Shown one piece after another: positions 1-9,206 of a stretch of DNA of 64,000 nucleotides (position 1 is its first letter; every line of letters begins with the position of its first letter). The position numbers and the translations under genes are program-made. The notes below the pieces were generated by a model, which saw only the letters and a list, made by a program, of their open reading frames with translations, did not search any database and was not told the origin of the DNA. The DNA comes from Candidatus Fimimorpha faecalis (GTDB lineage Bacteria; Bacillota; Clostridia; Lachnospirales; Lachnospiraceae), in the NCBI GenBank assembly GCA_018712075.1, contig DVHN01000001.1, positions 1 to 64,000 on the forward strand, written 5' to 3'.

Positions 1-28
1 TAGAAGGAGAATGTAGATAGAAATTTCG

Positions 29-1363
29 ATGAAACTATTATTTATTTCTCTTGGGTGTGATAAAAATCTTGTGGATACAGAAAAGATGTTAGGAATCCTA
101 AGAGATGCAGGTTATGAATTTACGGAGGATGAAACAGAGGCAGAAATTATTATTGTAAATACCTGTTGTTTTATTGGTGATGCGAAAGAGGAGAGCATTA
201 ATACAATTTTAGAAATGGCAGAATATAAAAAGACTGCGGTATGCAAAGCTTTAATTGTAACAGGGTGTTTAGCAGAACGTTATAAAGAAGAAGTACAGAA
301 AGAGATACCAGAGGTAGATGGAGTGCTTGGAATTGCTTCCTATGGTGAAATTGCAACTGTTGTAAAAGAAGCATTGGCGCATCACCATCCGCAAGTATTC
401 CTTCCTAATAACGAAATGCCGATGACTCGTAAGCGCATTGTAACAACAGGAGGATACTATGCCTTTTTAAAAATTGCAGAAGGCTGTGATAAGCATTGTA
501 CTTATTGTATTATTCCTAAAATCAGAGGTTCTTATCGGAGCGTTCCAATGGAAGAACTAATCGAGGAGGCAAAGTCTCTGGCAGAAGGCGGGGTTCGTGA
601 ATTAATTTTAGTAGCTCAGGAAACGACCCTTTATGGAATGGATCTGTATGGAAGAAAAATGCTTCCGGAACTTTTGAGACAACTTGTAAAGATTCCAGGT
701 ATTTGGTGGATTCGTTTGCAATATTGTTATCCAGAAGAAATTACGGATGAATTGATTGAAGTAATTAAGACAGAACCTAAAATCTGTCATTATTTGGATA
801 TTCCAATTCAACATGCTTCGGATTCAATTTTAAAACGAATGGGAAGAAAAACAAGTCAGACACAGCTTCGAGGGATGATTCAAAAACTAAGAAGAGAAAT
901 TCCAGATATTGCGCTTCGAACCACATTGATTGCTGGATTTCCAGGAGAAACAGAAGAAGACCATGAGGAAATGCTGCATTTTGTAAATGAAGTGGAATTT
1001 GATCGTTTGGGCGTATTTACGTATTCAGCAGAAGAAGATACGCCTGCTGCTGCCATGGAAAACCAAATTCCAGAGGAAGTGAAGGAAGAACGGCGTGATG
1101 CGATTATGGAGTTACAGCAAGAAATTGCATTTGACCATTGCGAACAGATGATTGGACGTACTGTGGATGTTATGATAGAAGGAAAGGTTGCCGATGAGAA
1201 TGCCTATGTGGGCAGAACTTATATGGATGCACCAAATGTAGATGGATATATTTTCGTACAGACGGCTACGCCATTAATGTCTGGTGATTTCGCAAAAGTA
1301 ATTGTCACTGGAGCGGCAGAATATGATTTGATAGGAGAATTGGAAGATGAATTTACCGAATAA
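29..1363 (+). CDS. rimO: Ribosomal protein S12 methylthiotransferase RimO
   Basis: This radical-SAM methylthiotransferase modifies an aspartate of ribosomal protein S12 (family knowledge). The 444 residues show the N-terminal domain cysteines at C10, C46 and C80, then the radical-SAM cluster motif C153-x3-C157-x2-C160, and a C-terminal TRAM-like domain from about residue 375. The opening SLGCDKN is typical of RimO rather than MiaB. An in-frame TAG at 14-16 excludes an earlier ATG; the GGAG at 6-9 lies rather far (about 19 bases) upstream of the ATG. The 3' end overlaps pgsA by 17 bases, so the two are probably cotranscribed. Confidence 0.95.
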   Translation: MKLLFISLGCDKNLVDTEKMLGILRDAGYEFTEDETEAEIIIVNTCCFIGDAKEESINTILEMAEYKKTAVCKALIVTGCLAERYKEEVQKEIPEVDGVLGIASYGEIATVVKEALAHHHPQVFLPNNEMPMTRKRIVTTGGYYAFLKIAEGCDKHCTYCIIPKIRGSYRSVPMEELIEEAKSLAEGGVRELILVAQETTLYGMDLYGRKMLPELLRQLVKIPGIWWIRLQYCYPEEITDELIEVIKTEPKICHYLDIPIQHASDSILKRMGRKTSQTQLRGMIQKLRREIPDIALRTTLIAGFPGETEEDHEEMLHFVNEVEFDRLGVFTYSAEEDTPAAAMENQIPEEVKEERRDAIMELQQEIAFDHCEQMIGRTVDVMIEGKVADENAYVGRTYMDAPNVDGYIFVQTATPLMSGDFAKVIVTGAAEYDLIGELEDEFTE

Positions 1364-1883
1364 ACTTACAATGCTTCGTACAATTATGATTCCATTTTTT
1401 GTAATCTTCATGCTTGCACCATTTGCGGGGGGCTGGTCCAAATGGGTAGCCCTTGCTATTTTTGCTGGAGCGAGTTTGACCGATTGGTTTGATGGAAGAA
1501 TTGCAAGGAAGTATAATCTGATTACAAACTTTGGAAAGTTCATGGATCCATTGGCAGATAAACTATTAGTATGTACTGCTTTAATTTGCTTTGTTGATTT
1601 AGGACGTATTCCAACGTGGATTGTTATTATTATTATAGCAAGAGAATTTATTATTAGTGGCTTTCGTTTGATTGCTTCTGATCAGGGAATTGTATTAGCA
1701 GCAGGAATCTGGGGAAAGATGAAGACAGCCTGCCAGATGGTAATGACACTTATTTTGATTGCAGATATAAATGGTATGGAGATTGTGGAACAGATATTCA
1801 TTTATGCATCATTGGTATTGACAATTATTTCATTATGTGATTATTTGTATCATAATCGGAGTGTACTACAGGAAGAAAGATAA
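1347..1883 (+). CDS. pgsA: CDP-diacylglycerol--glycerol-3-phosphate 3-phosphatidyltransferase
   Basis: This integral membrane enzyme makes phosphatidylglycerol-phosphate from CDP-diacylglycerol and glycerol-3-phosphate. The 178 residues carry the complete CDP-alcohol phosphotransferase signature: D46, D49-G50, A53-R54, G63, D67 and D71. Several hydrophobic segments follow. The start lies inside the end of rimO, with GGAGAATTGGAAG just upstream as ribosome binding site. The rimO-pgsA-cinA order is common in Firmicutes. The length is normal for the family. Confidence 0.94.
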   Translation: MNLPNKLTMLRTIMIPFFVIFMLAPFAGGWSKWVALAIFAGASLTDWFDGRIARKYNLITNFGKFMDPLADKLLVCTALICFVDLGRIPTWIVIIIIAREFIISGFRLIASDQGIVLAAGIWGKMKTACQMVMTLILIADINGMEIVEQIFIYASLVLTIISLCDYLYHNRSVLQEER

Positions 1884-1894
1884 GGTTGAAAAGA

Positions 1895-3154
1895 ATGGTT
1901 ATAGAATTAATTACTGTAGGAACGGAAATTTTACTAGGAAATATTGTGAACACGAATGCACAATTTCTAGCGCAGAAATGTGCATCACTTGGTTATTCCG
2001 TTTTTTATCAATCAACAGTAGGAGATAATGAAGAACGATTATCGCAGCAGCTTACGATAGCATTGGATCGTTCAGATATTGTTATTTTATCAGGAGGGTT
2101 AGGACCGACCGAAGATGATTTAACGAAGGAGACAGTGGCAAAACTATGTTATATTCCACTTATAGAAGATGAACATACAAAGAAAAGAATAAAAAGTTAT
2201 TTTTCCAAAACAGGCCGTAAACCATCGGATAATAACTGGAAGCAAGCATTGATTCCAGAAGGAGCCATTGTGTTGGATAATGAAAATGGAACGGCGCCAG
2301 GAATGATTGTCGAATGGAATGGAAAAAGTATTGTTTTGCTTCCAGGACCTCCAAATGAGTTGATTCCTATGGTAAATGATAAACTGACGCCTTATCTGGA
2401 GAAAAAGATTCCGCATACAATCTTATCTGCGATGGTTAAGATTTGTGGAATTGGAGAGAGTAAAGTCGAAACGATGATTCGAGACTTAATTGATCGGCAG
2501 ACAAATCCAACGATCGCTACTTATGCGAAAACTGGTGAGGTACATGTACGTGTAACAGCCAGTGCAAAAACGGAAAAAGATGCCAAAAAAATGATAAAAC
2601 CTGTTATAGAGGAATTGAAAAAACGGTTTGGAAGTGCAATTTATACAATAAAAGAAAAGGAAACGTTGGAGCAAGTTGTAGTGAAAATGCTTCAGAAGCG
2701 AGGCTTCACGATCTGTACAGCAGAATCTTGTACAGGAGGTATGTTGAGCAGTCGCCTTATCAGCGTTCCTGGAGCTTCTGATGTATTTAAAATTGGGTTT
2801 GTGACGTATTCGAATAAGGCAAAAAGAAAGTTCATTGATGTAAATCGGGATACGTTAAAAAAATATGGTGCTGTCAGCAAAGAAACAGCAAAGGAAATGG
2901 CAAAGGGAGCAGTATTTAAAACCGATGCAGATGTAAGTCTTGCGATAACGGGAATTGCAGGACCAGATGGCGGCACAAAAGAAAAGCCAGTTGGAACGGT
3001 TTTCATTGGTTGTTATTTTGCGGACTCTGTCACAGTGCGAGAATATCATTTTACTGGAAACCGCAATAAAATCAGAGAATTAACCGTAGTCAATGCTTTG
3101 GATTTATTGAGGCATTGTATGCTGGAAGAAGATGAGGAAAAGAATTATGGCTGA
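1895..3154 (+). CDS. cinA: CinA family protein (competence/damage-inducible; NMN deamidase)
   Basis: A two-domain CinA protein. The N-terminal molybdopterin-binding-like domain opens with ELITVGTEILLGN. The C-terminal domain, with NMN deamidase activity in characterised homologues, shows TAESCTGG and the GIAGPDGG loop. A TTG at 1886 would add three residues, but the ATG at 1895 lies about 9 bases after AAGG and gives the usual MVIELITVGTE opening, so I place the start there. Length (419 residues) is normal. It overlaps the next gene by 8 bases. Confidence 0.93.
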   Translation: MVIELITVGTEILLGNIVNTNAQFLAQKCASLGYSVFYQSTVGDNEERLSQQLTIALDRSDIVILSGGLGPTEDDLTKETVAKLCYIPLIEDEHTKKRIKSYFSKTGRKPSDNNWKQALIPEGAIVLDNENGTAPGMIVEWNGKSIVLLPGPPNELIPMVNDKLTPYLEKKIPHTILSAMVKICGIGESKVETMIRDLIDRQTNPTIATYAKTGEVHVRVTASAKTEKDAKKMIKPVIEELKKRFGSAIYTIKEKETLEQVVVKMLQKRGFTICTAESCTGGMLSSRLISVPGASDVFKIGFVTYSNKAKRKFIDVNRDTLKKYGAVSKETAKEMAKGAVFKTDADVSLAITGIAGPDGGTKEKPVGTVFIGCYFADSVTVREYHFTGNRNKIRELTVVNALDLLRHCMLEEDEEKNYG

Positions 3155-4553
3155 TATTTATACAATAATGAGAAGATTGGAAAAAGGAAAAGATATAGAA
3201 GCGAATTTGTCTCTGTTTTCTAATCATATGATGAATAGTGCAAACCGACTTTCCTATAGTCGATTTGCGTTGAACTATCCAACATTCTATGAAACTTATA
3301 TAGAAATGAAAACAAGTGGTGATAAGATTCCAGACATTATTACGGATGCAGTAAACGAGTTGAACCGTATTGTAAAAAAATATGTCGGAACTCCATTTTC
3401 TGGACAATTATTTGAACAAAGTATTGAAGATATTGAAACATTGCGGAGAAAAAATATTGAAGCAATGAAGTTATTTACTGCATATACGGATCGTTACACG
3501 ATCTATGAATATGTGTTAAATCGGATGGAATATCGGTTTAAAGAAACGAAGATAGAATGTTCGGATGAAGCGTTAAAGACAGAAATTTTGAATTATCTTA
3601 CGATGGATAAAGATAATGCGGTTCGCCAAACGAGAACCATGCAAATTATTGAGCAGCTGCCGATGCGTATGACAAAAGCAAAATTTTTCCAAATTTTGCA
3701 GGATGGATTAAGTGTTTATATTGGCAGTGAGAAACAATCGGTAAATGATTTGATCTATATGCTGCGTACGGCTGCCATGATGGAAGAGCCAGAAGGAATG
3801 GAAGATGCCTATCCAGAAATCTGTCATATGATTCGCTGTATGGCGCAAGTCGATTTCAAAACATTAACAAAAGAAGATTATGAAGCATTGGAAGCAGAAC
3901 AGATAAAAACATCACAAGTATTAAATCGTAATATTGATTTATATATGCTGCTGGAAGAATTAACCAATGATCTTTATGTAATATTACTGAGTACTCCGTA
4001 TGCAATTGTAGATCTAAAAGAAAAGCAAAACTGTGAAACAATTATTCAAGAAATTTGCGGTCTATTTGATCAGGGAGTGGAACTGCCTTCCCATTTATCC
4101 GAATATTTTGAAAAAATAGAAGGAATACAAGAGAGATGTGCAGATGTATTTCATTCTGGAGAATCTATGTTAGAAGAGATTCAAGCCTCTTATAAAGAGA
4201 TACTAAGCGGAAGTATGTTGGATAAAATTTATGCTTCCTTAGATAGAATGAGTAAATTGCTTTCTACAAGCCTGTATGTGGAGTTAGAACATTTAGACGG
4301 AGATCGTTCACAGGCGGATCGAGATTATATTATGCAAACATATGCCGCATTTTCCGCAGAATTGAGAGCGCATTTAAAGCAACAGTCCAAGCCTGTGTCA
4401 CGTGCAATTATGGCAAAGCTGATTACGCTGCTGCCGTTATTTGTTACAACTTATCAGGAATTAGAAAATTATATTGAGACAAGTCTTGCTTCATGCAGTG
4501 ACCAAGCAGAAAAAGCAGCTTGTATTGAAATTATTCGAACAATGATGTTCTAA
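3147..4553 (+). CDS. Conserved hypothetical protein (468 residues)
   Basis: I do not recognise a named family. The sequence is soluble, acidic, strongly alpha-helical in composition, and has no signal peptide or convincing membrane span. The ATG at 3147 lies 9 bases after GAGG and opens MADIYTIMRRLEKG; the upstream ATG at 3132 has no comparable ribosome binding site. It overlaps the end of cinA by 8 bases, so it is read in the same operon as cinA. No catalytic motif is visible. Coding status is secure from length, codon use and spacing; function is unknown. Confidence 0.8.
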   Translation: MADIYTIMRRLEKGKDIEANLSLFSNHMMNSANRLSYSRFALNYPTFYETYIEMKTSGDKIPDIITDAVNELNRIVKKYVGTPFSGQLFEQSIEDIETLRRKNIEAMKLFTAYTDRYTIYEYVLNRMEYRFKETKIECSDEALKTEILNYLTMDKDNAVRQTRTMQIIEQLPMRMTKAKFFQILQDGLSVYIGSEKQSVNDLIYMLRTAAMMEEPEGMEDAYPEICHMIRCMAQVDFKTLTKEDYEALEAEQIKTSQVLNRNIDLYMLLEELTNDLYVILLSTPYAIVDLKEKQNCETIIQEICGLFDQGVELPSHLSEYFEKIEGIQERCADVFHSGESMLEEIQASYKEILSGSMLDKIYASLDRMSKLLSTSLYVELEHLDGDRSQADRDYIMQTYAAFSAELRAHLKQQSKPVSRAIMAKLITLLPLFVTTYQELENYIETSLASCSDQAEKAACIEIIRTMMF

Positions 4554-4627
4554 ACCATTCGTGTGCCAGATCATCCTGTATAAAATCCGATTATGTGCAT
4601 ACGAAAAGAAAAGAATAGAGGGATAAT

Positions 4628-4933
4628 GTGCGTCTTTATAAAAATTTATTAGTCGGTGATCAGATTGGTTATAAAAAATATCAGATTTTATGGAGACTAA
4701 GACATAATAAATTCCAGCTTGGAGTTTATATAATTTTGATGGCACCAGATCCACAAAATTTAATGGAAGTTATTCCAGCGTCGCTGTTACGCCAACCATA
4801 TTATCAAAAACAAGATCTATTCGTACTTGGGATTGCAGGCAGTAAACAAGAGGCATATGAGCTTGTAAGACAATTGATCGAAGAGGTGTATCAAGAGACG
4901 GGAGGAGTTGCATTACGGGAATATATACAATGA
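4628..4933 (+). CDS. Conserved hypothetical protein (101 residues)
   Basis: A short protein starting at GTG 4628 behind an AGAGGG ribosome binding site. It reads MRLYKNLLVGDQIG and is soluble and mixed alpha/beta in composition, without signal peptide or membrane segment. It sits 12 bases upstream of the DUF2953 gene and is likely cotranscribed with it. I know no function. The alternative ATG at 4626 is in another frame. Confidence 0.7.
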   Translation: MRLYKNLLVGDQIGYKKYQILWRLRHNKFQLGVYIILMAPDPQNLMEVIPASLLRQPYYQKQDLFVLGIAGSKQEAYELVRQLIEEVYQETGGVALREYIQ

Positions 4934-4945
4934 GGAAGTGGATAG

Positions 4946-5923
4946 ATGCTGCATATCGTATTTTTGATATTGAAAATTATAGGAATCATTGTAGGGCTGA
5001 TCGTTCTGCTTTTATTGTTTCTCTTATTTGTGCCGATTCGTTATAAGGGAAGTTTGGATTATTTTGAGAAGGGGAATGGATGGGTAAAAATTTATTGGCT
5101 GCTGCATATCGTTTCAGCAAAGCTAACAATTGAACAAAACCATCCTCAATTAGCAATAAAAATCTTAGGAATTCCACTTGGTTCCAGAAAAAGAAAAAAA
5201 GAGGAAGACCAGTTTGATTTTGAAACAGGAACAGAATTTTCACAAAGTCAAGCAGAACCTGCTAAATTGCCAGAAACAGTGGAAAAAGAAGTTGAAATAC
5301 AAGATATAGAGAAAACAGAACCGAAAATAGAGCAGACATTTGAAACAAAAGAGGAAGAGATTAATATAGAACAAGAAGAGGCAAATGAGCAAATCGAGGA
5401 TACGACAGAAAGCAGTTCTTTTTGGAAAAAAGGGATTCAGAAAGTACAGATTATCTGGAGACGAATTATTTCCATTCCTTCAAAATTAAAAGCTGTCTGG
5501 GAAAATTTTAAAGCAACTGTTTTGGCAATAGGGAAAAAACTCACCTCTTCCAAACAAAAGCTAACAGAGATAAAAGAAATTTTGCTGGAAGAGAATAGTA
5601 GAATGGTTTATGGATTTTTAAAAGTTCGACTGCTTCGAATTGTTCAGCATATCCGTCCGAAAAAATTCCAGCTATATTTGCATTATGGCTTTGAAGATCC
5701 TGCCCTCACGGGAGAAGTAACAGGGGTAATGGCAATGTTTCTGGGATGGTATGAGAATGCAATTTCTCTGGAACCAGATTTTCAACAAAGTGTATTGGAA
5801 GGAAGTTTAAAATTTAGAGGAAGAGTTCGAATCGCTGTTTTATTATGGGAGGGAATTCGTGTTGTATTTCATAAATCATTTCGAGTTATGATAAAGAAAT
5901 TAATGGGAAAGATAAAAGAATAA
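4946..5923 (+). CDS. DUF2953 domain-containing membrane protein
   Basis: The 325-residue protein begins with a strong transmembrane helix (about residues 5-28), followed by a DUF2953-like stretch (VPIRYKGSLDYFEKGNGW and VKIYWLLHIVSAKLTI). Then comes a highly charged Glu/Lys-rich linker (about 80-150), and the family pattern resumes with FQLYLHYGFEDPALTGEVTG near residue 235. In spore-forming Firmicutes DUF2953 genes often sit next to ytfJ/gerW, as here (gerW follows by 59 bases). Function is not established; a role at the membrane during sporulation is inference from context. Confidence 0.82.
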   Translation: MLHIVFLILKIIGIIVGLIVLLLLFLLFVPIRYKGSLDYFEKGNGWVKIYWLLHIVSAKLTIEQNHPQLAIKILGIPLGSRKRKKEEDQFDFETGTEFSQSQAEPAKLPETVEKEVEIQDIEKTEPKIEQTFETKEEEINIEQEEANEQIEDTTESSSFWKKGIQKVQIIWRRIISIPSKLKAVWENFKATVLAIGKKLTSSKQKLTEIKEILLEENSRMVYGFLKVRLLRIVQHIRPKKFQLYLHYGFEDPALTGEVTGVMAMFLGWYENAISLEPDFQQSVLEGSLKFRGRVRIAVLLWEGIRVVFHKSFRVMIKKLMGKIKE

Positions 5924-5982
5924 GACAAGAGATATTCGCAAAAATAGCAGTTCTGTCATAAAAATAATTTTAGGAGGTTATT

Positions 5983-6405
5983 ATGAGGGATAAAGATACA
6001 AATGGATTTAATGCCTCTGTAGAGTCGTTACTAAAGGGAATGGAGGGATTTGTTTCTTCCAAAACAGTTGTGGGAGATGCAATTCATGTAAATGATTCCA
6101 TTATTTTACCATTGGTAGACATCCAATTTGGCGTTGGAGCAGGTGCTTTTTCCAGTGATAAGAAGGAAAATACGGGAGGAGGAATTGGTGCAAGAATTTC
6201 TCCGTCAGCCGTACTTGTAATTCAAAATGGAGTTACAAAACTAGTAAACATTAAAAACCAGGATACGGTTACGAAAATATTGGATATGGTTCCAGATATT
6301 GTAAATCGCTTTGCAAGCAAAAATCAATATAAACAAGATGATGCTACCGATGAAGTAATTCAAGATATTGCAAAAGAGGGAAGCAAGAGCGCAGAAAATC
6401 AATAG
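5983..6405 (+). CDS. gerW: GerW/YtfJ family sporulation protein
   Basis: This 140-residue protein matches the GerW (YtfJ) family, whose Bacillus subtilis member is needed for proper spore germination. Visible hallmarks are the N-terminal SVESLLKGMEGFVSSKTVVGD, the glycine-rich centre GVGAGAF...GGGIGARISPSAVLVI, and a DMVPDIV motif near residue 105. The ATG follows TTAGGAGG by 7 bases. It lies after the DUF2953 gene, a common sporulation pairing. Expression under a sporulation sigma factor is expected from the family but not shown by the sequence. Confidence 0.9.
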   Translation: MRDKDTNGFNASVESLLKGMEGFVSSKTVVGDAIHVNDSIILPLVDIQFGVGAGAFSSDKKENTGGGIGARISPSAVLVIQNGVTKLVNIKNQDTVTKILDMVPDIVNRFASKNQYKQDDATDEVIQDIAKEGSKSAENQ

Positions 6406-6425
6406 TCAGTAGTATGAATCGATCA

Positions 6426-6488
6426 TAAGCCGCATAGGATACAGTAAAAGAATCTTTCGGAGAAGATATGAAAAAACTATGCGGCTTA
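6426..6488 (+). repeat. Perfect 12-bp inverted repeat around the start of a small ORF
   Basis: TAAGCCGCATAG at 6426-6437 is exactly complementary to CTATGCGGCTTA at 6477-6488. The 39-base loop holds the ribosome binding site (GGAG near 6459) and the ATG at 6468; the downstream arm is codons 4-7 of the ORF. A smaller ATCTT/AAGAT stem inside the loop also frames the ribosome binding site. It could fold as a transcription terminator for gerW or as a hairpin controlling translation; there is no T-run after it. Confidence 0.6.
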
Positions 6489-6605
6489 ATGATATTTTGG
6501 ACTGGAGTTGGAATGGCTTTAATGATTTTTATTCCAATTAATATATGGACAATTGGTATGATGCTTCTTTGCCTTGCGGTGGGATATAATTGTTTTTGCA
6601 GCTAA
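6468..6605 (+). CDS. Small hydrophobic membrane protein (45 residues)
   Basis: An ATG at 6468, 6 bases after GGAGAAG, opens a 45-codon frame: MKKLCGLMIFWTG, then two hydrophobic stretches separated by IPINIW, ending in YNCFCS before TAA at 6603. Composition (Met, Leu, Ile, Gly, Trp, four Cys) fits a one- or two-helix membrane protein, and Lys appears only at the N-terminus. It follows gerW by 62 bases. I cannot name a family; it resembles the many tiny membrane proteins found near sporulation genes. Its start lies inside a perfect inverted repeat. Confidence 0.55.
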   Translation: MKKLCGLMIFWTGVGMALMIFIPINIWTIGMMLLCLAVGYNCFCS

Positions 6606-6607
6606 AC

Positions 6608-6638
6608 AAAAATAAAAGGCAGTGGAAATCCACTACCC
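6608..6638 (-). terminator. Rho-independent terminator after rpmB
   Basis: Read on the minus strand, GGTAGTG pairs with CACTGCC (one G-U) around a short loop and is followed directly by TTTTATTTTT. It lies about 60 bases beyond the rpmB stop. A second weaker minus-strand hairpin, AACTGCC/GGCAGTT, lies closer at 6669-6691. Confidence 0.7.
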
Positions 6639-6695
6639 TTCGATCATTTTACTCGCCATAGCGTATAGGGAAAACTGCCTGTGGCAGTTCCATTG

Positions 6696-6881
6696 TTAAG
6701 CTCTCTCAACTTTACCAGAACGTAAGCAAGAAGTACATACATACATCTTCTTAGCTGCTCCGTTTACTTTTACCTTTACAGACTTAACATTAGCCTTCCA
6801 CATCTTATTGGACTTTCTATGAGAATGGCTCACACTGTTACCGAAATGAGCACCCTTTTCGCAGATAGCACACTTTGCCAT
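6696..6881 (-). CDS. rpmB: 50S ribosomal protein L28
   Basis: A 61-residue L28. It opens MAKCAICEKGAHFGN and ends with CTSCLRSGKVERA, so it has the two CxxC pairs (C4/C7 and C49/C52) of the zinc-binding L28 type. The ribosome binding site AAGGAGGTG lies 6 bases before the ATG. It is a single-gene transcript, divergent from the Asp23-fakA-recG cluster, an arrangement widespread in Firmicutes. Confidence 0.96.
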   Translation of the reverse strand: MAKCAICEKGAHFGNSVSHSHRKSNKMWKANVKSVKVKVNGAAKKMYVCTSCLRSGKVERA

Positions 6882-6931
6882 AATTGCACCTCCTTAAGCA
6901 TATTTAGTCTTCAAGACTTGCAACAAGAATT

Positions 6932-6960
6932 ATCATAACAGAATTACGCCATGAATGCAA
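6932..6960 (-). promoter_or_regulatory. rpmB promoter
   Basis: On the minus strand TTGCAT (6955-6960) and TATGAT (6932-6937) are 17 bases apart, a good vegetative promoter about 50 bases before the rpmB ATG. The transcribed leader contains the near-palindrome AGTCTTCAAGACT (6907-6919 region). Confidence 0.65.
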
Positions 6961-7139
6961 GCAGTTTTTTTGAAAAATTAAAAAAATATTAAAAAAATAC
7001 AACATTTTGAATTTTCTTATTTCTTTTTTCACAAAAACAGGTTATAATAAAATGTATCTATGATGGGCAGAGTGCGTAATGTACTTCTGGACGAGAATGG
7101 AATCATGCATGAAATGCATAAATATAATGGAGGTCACTT

Positions 7140-7499
7140 ATGAAAGGTCGTATTTCAAATCAAATGGGTGAGATCTTAATCAATACAGATGTGATTGCCA
7201 AATACGCAGGTTCCACAGGCGTGGAATGCTTTGGTATTGTTGGTATGGCAGCCATTAATGTAAGAGATGGTCTTGTCCAGTTATTAAAAAGAGATAATTT
7301 GACAAAAGGAATTAATGTAACAGTGAAGGAAAATAATAAATTGGTAATAGATTTTCACGTAATTGTTGCATATGGTGTTAGCATTTCAGCTGTTGCAGAA
7401 AATTTGTTTGACAGCGTAAAATATAAAGTGGAGGAATTCACAGGTATGGAGATTGAAAAAATCAACTTATTTGTGGAGGGAGTCCGTGTGATTGACTAA
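7140..7499 (+). CDS. Asp23/Gls24 family protein (YloU-like)
   Basis: A 119-residue Asp23/Gls24 (DUF322) protein. Typical features are the N-terminal GEILINTDVIAKYAGSTG, the central KGINVTVKENNKLVIDFHVI strand pair and the C-terminal VNLFVEGVRV-like end (here INLFVEGVRVID). The ATG follows TGGAGGTC. A TATAAT lies at 7043-7048 about 95 bases upstream, with only a weak -35. It precedes fakA by 23 bases, the conserved yloU-yloV pairing. Family members are small cytoplasmic or membrane-associated proteins of uncertain function. Confidence 0.9.
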   Translation: MKGRISNQMGEILINTDVIAKYAGSTGVECFGIVGMAAINVRDGLVQLLKRDNLTKGINVTVKENNKLVIDFHVIVAYGVSISAVAENLFDSVKYKVEEFTGMEIEKINLFVEGVRVID

Positions 7500-7522
7500 G
7501 GGGAAGATAGGAGGAACAAGTT

Positions 7523-9196
7523 GTGTCAGTTCATATGATAGATGCCGCACTTTTGAAGAAAATGTTTCTTGCAGGTGTAAAAAATCTGGAGGCGAAGAAA
7601 GAGTGGATTAATGAATTAAATGTATTTCCAGTGCCAGATGGAGATACAGGAACTAATATGACATTAACTATTTTATCAGCAGCAAGAGAAGTAACTGCAT
7701 TGGGAGACAATCCCTCTATGGAAGATTTGGCAAAGGCAATTTCTTCTGGTTCACTTCGGGGTGCTAGAGGTAATTCAGGAGTTATTTTATCCCAGTTATT
7801 CCGTGGATTTACGAAAGAGATTAAATATGTAGAAAAAATTGATACAATGATTCTCGCCAATGCACTAAAGCGTGCTGCGGAAACAGCATATAAGGCTGTT
7901 ATGAAGCCGAAAGAAGGAACCATTTTAACCGTTGCAAAAGGAATGGCGGACAAGGCACAGGAGCTTTCAGAAAAAGAAGAAGATTTGGAACGGTTCATTC
8001 GAAAAGTAATTGAACATGGTGATTTTGTATTGAGTCAAACTCCAGAGATGCTGCCAGTACTAAAGCAGGCAGGAGTTGTCGATTCTGGTGGACAGGGATT
8101 AATGCAAATACTGCGTGGTGCATTGGATGGATTTTTGGGAAAAGAAATTCCAGTTGATGATATTGTACAGCCAAAGAAAACCGAAGAGCCAGTTGCAATG
8201 GATCGATCTCAAATCGAAACGGCAAATATTAAATTTGGATACTGCACGGAATTTATTATTATGACGGAGCAGCCATTTACAGAATATGACGAGATGGCAT
8301 TTAAATCATTTTTGGAATCAATTGGAGATTCCATTGTTTGTGTTGCAGATGAAGACGTAGTAAAAGTTCATGTGCATACAAATCATCCAGGACAGGCAAT
8401 TGAGCGTGCATTAACGTATGGCGCATTAAGCAAAATGAAGATTGACAATATGCGTGAAGAACATCAGGAACGTCTGATTAAGGATGCAGAAAAAATTGCA
8501 CAACAGCAAAAAGAACAAGAAGCGAAAAAAGAGAGAAAGCCAGTCGGATTTATTGCTGTGTCAGTCGGAGATGGCTTGGCAGAAATTTTCAAAGGACTTG
8601 GAGTGGACTATCTGATTGAAGGCGGTCAAACGATGAATCCAAGTACAGAAGATGTACTAAATGCGGTAGATAAAGTAAATGCAGATGTTGTTTATATTTT
8701 CCCAAATAATAAAAACATTATTTTGGCAGCAGAACAGGCAAAAAGTCTTGTGAAAGAAAAAGAGTTAATTGTGATTCCGAGTAAAACAATTCCTCAGGGA
8801 ATAACAGCAATGATTCACTTTGTTTCCGAAAAATCGGCACAGGAAAATACAGCGGCAATGATGGAAGAAATGCAGCATGTAAAGACAGGTCAGATTACGT
8901 ATGCAGTAAGGGATACGACGATTGACGGAGTGGAAATTCACAAAGATGATATTATGGCAGTTGGAGATAATGGTATTCTTGCCGCTGGAACCGAATTAAA
9001 TCAGACTGCTTTCGAGGCGGCCAAAGCAATGATCGATGAAGAATCAGAATTAGTTAGTATTTATTATGGAGCGGATATAACCGAAGAAGAAGCTCAAAAC
9101 TTAGCCGATCAGATTGTAAAACAAAACCCACTCATAGAAGTAGAAGTGAATGAAGGCGGACAGCCTGTTTATTACTATATTATGTCAGTGGAATAA
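7523..9196 (+). CDS. fakA: DAK2 domain fatty acid kinase catalytic subunit (YloV/FakA-like)
   Basis: A 557-residue protein with an N-terminal DAK2 (dihydroxyacetone kinase-like) nucleotide-binding domain. VFPVPDGDTGTNM (about residues 33-45) carries the metal-binding aspartates, followed by GSLRGARGNSGVILSQ and VVDSGGQGL. The remaining YloV/FakA middle and C-terminal domains are present at normal length. In characterised Firmicutes FakA phosphorylates fatty acids delivered by a DegV-family FakB. The GTG start at 7523 has AGGAGG 8 bases upstream. A terminator hairpin follows the stop. Confidence 0.9.
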   Translation: MSVHMIDAALLKKMFLAGVKNLEAKKEWINELNVFPVPDGDTGTNMTLTILSAAREVTALGDNPSMEDLAKAISSGSLRGARGNSGVILSQLFRGFTKEIKYVEKIDTMILANALKRAAETAYKAVMKPKEGTILTVAKGMADKAQELSEKEEDLERFIRKVIEHGDFVLSQTPEMLPVLKQAGVVDSGGQGLMQILRGALDGFLGKEIPVDDIVQPKKTEEPVAMDRSQIETANIKFGYCTEFIIMTEQPFTEYDEMAFKSFLESIGDSIVCVADEDVVKVHVHTNHPGQAIERALTYGALSKMKIDNMREEHQERLIKDAEKIAQQQKEQEAKKERKPVGFIAVSVGDGLAEIFKGLGVDYLIEGGQTMNPSTEDVLNAVDKVNADVVYIFPNNKNIILAAEQAKSLVKEKELIVIPSKTIPQGITAMIHFVSEKSAQENTAAMMEEMQHVKTGQITYAVRDTTIDGVEIHKDDIMAVGDNGILAAGTELNQTAFEAAKAMIDEESELVSIYYGADITEEEAQNLADQIVKQNPLIEVEVNEGGQPVYYYIMSVE

Positions 9197-9206
9197 GAAA
9201 AGAAAT

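Noticed and set aside
7531..7998. 155-codon open frame on the minus strand inside fakA
   Set aside because: It mirrors the third-codon bias of fakA, has no ribosome binding site and no recognisable protein features.
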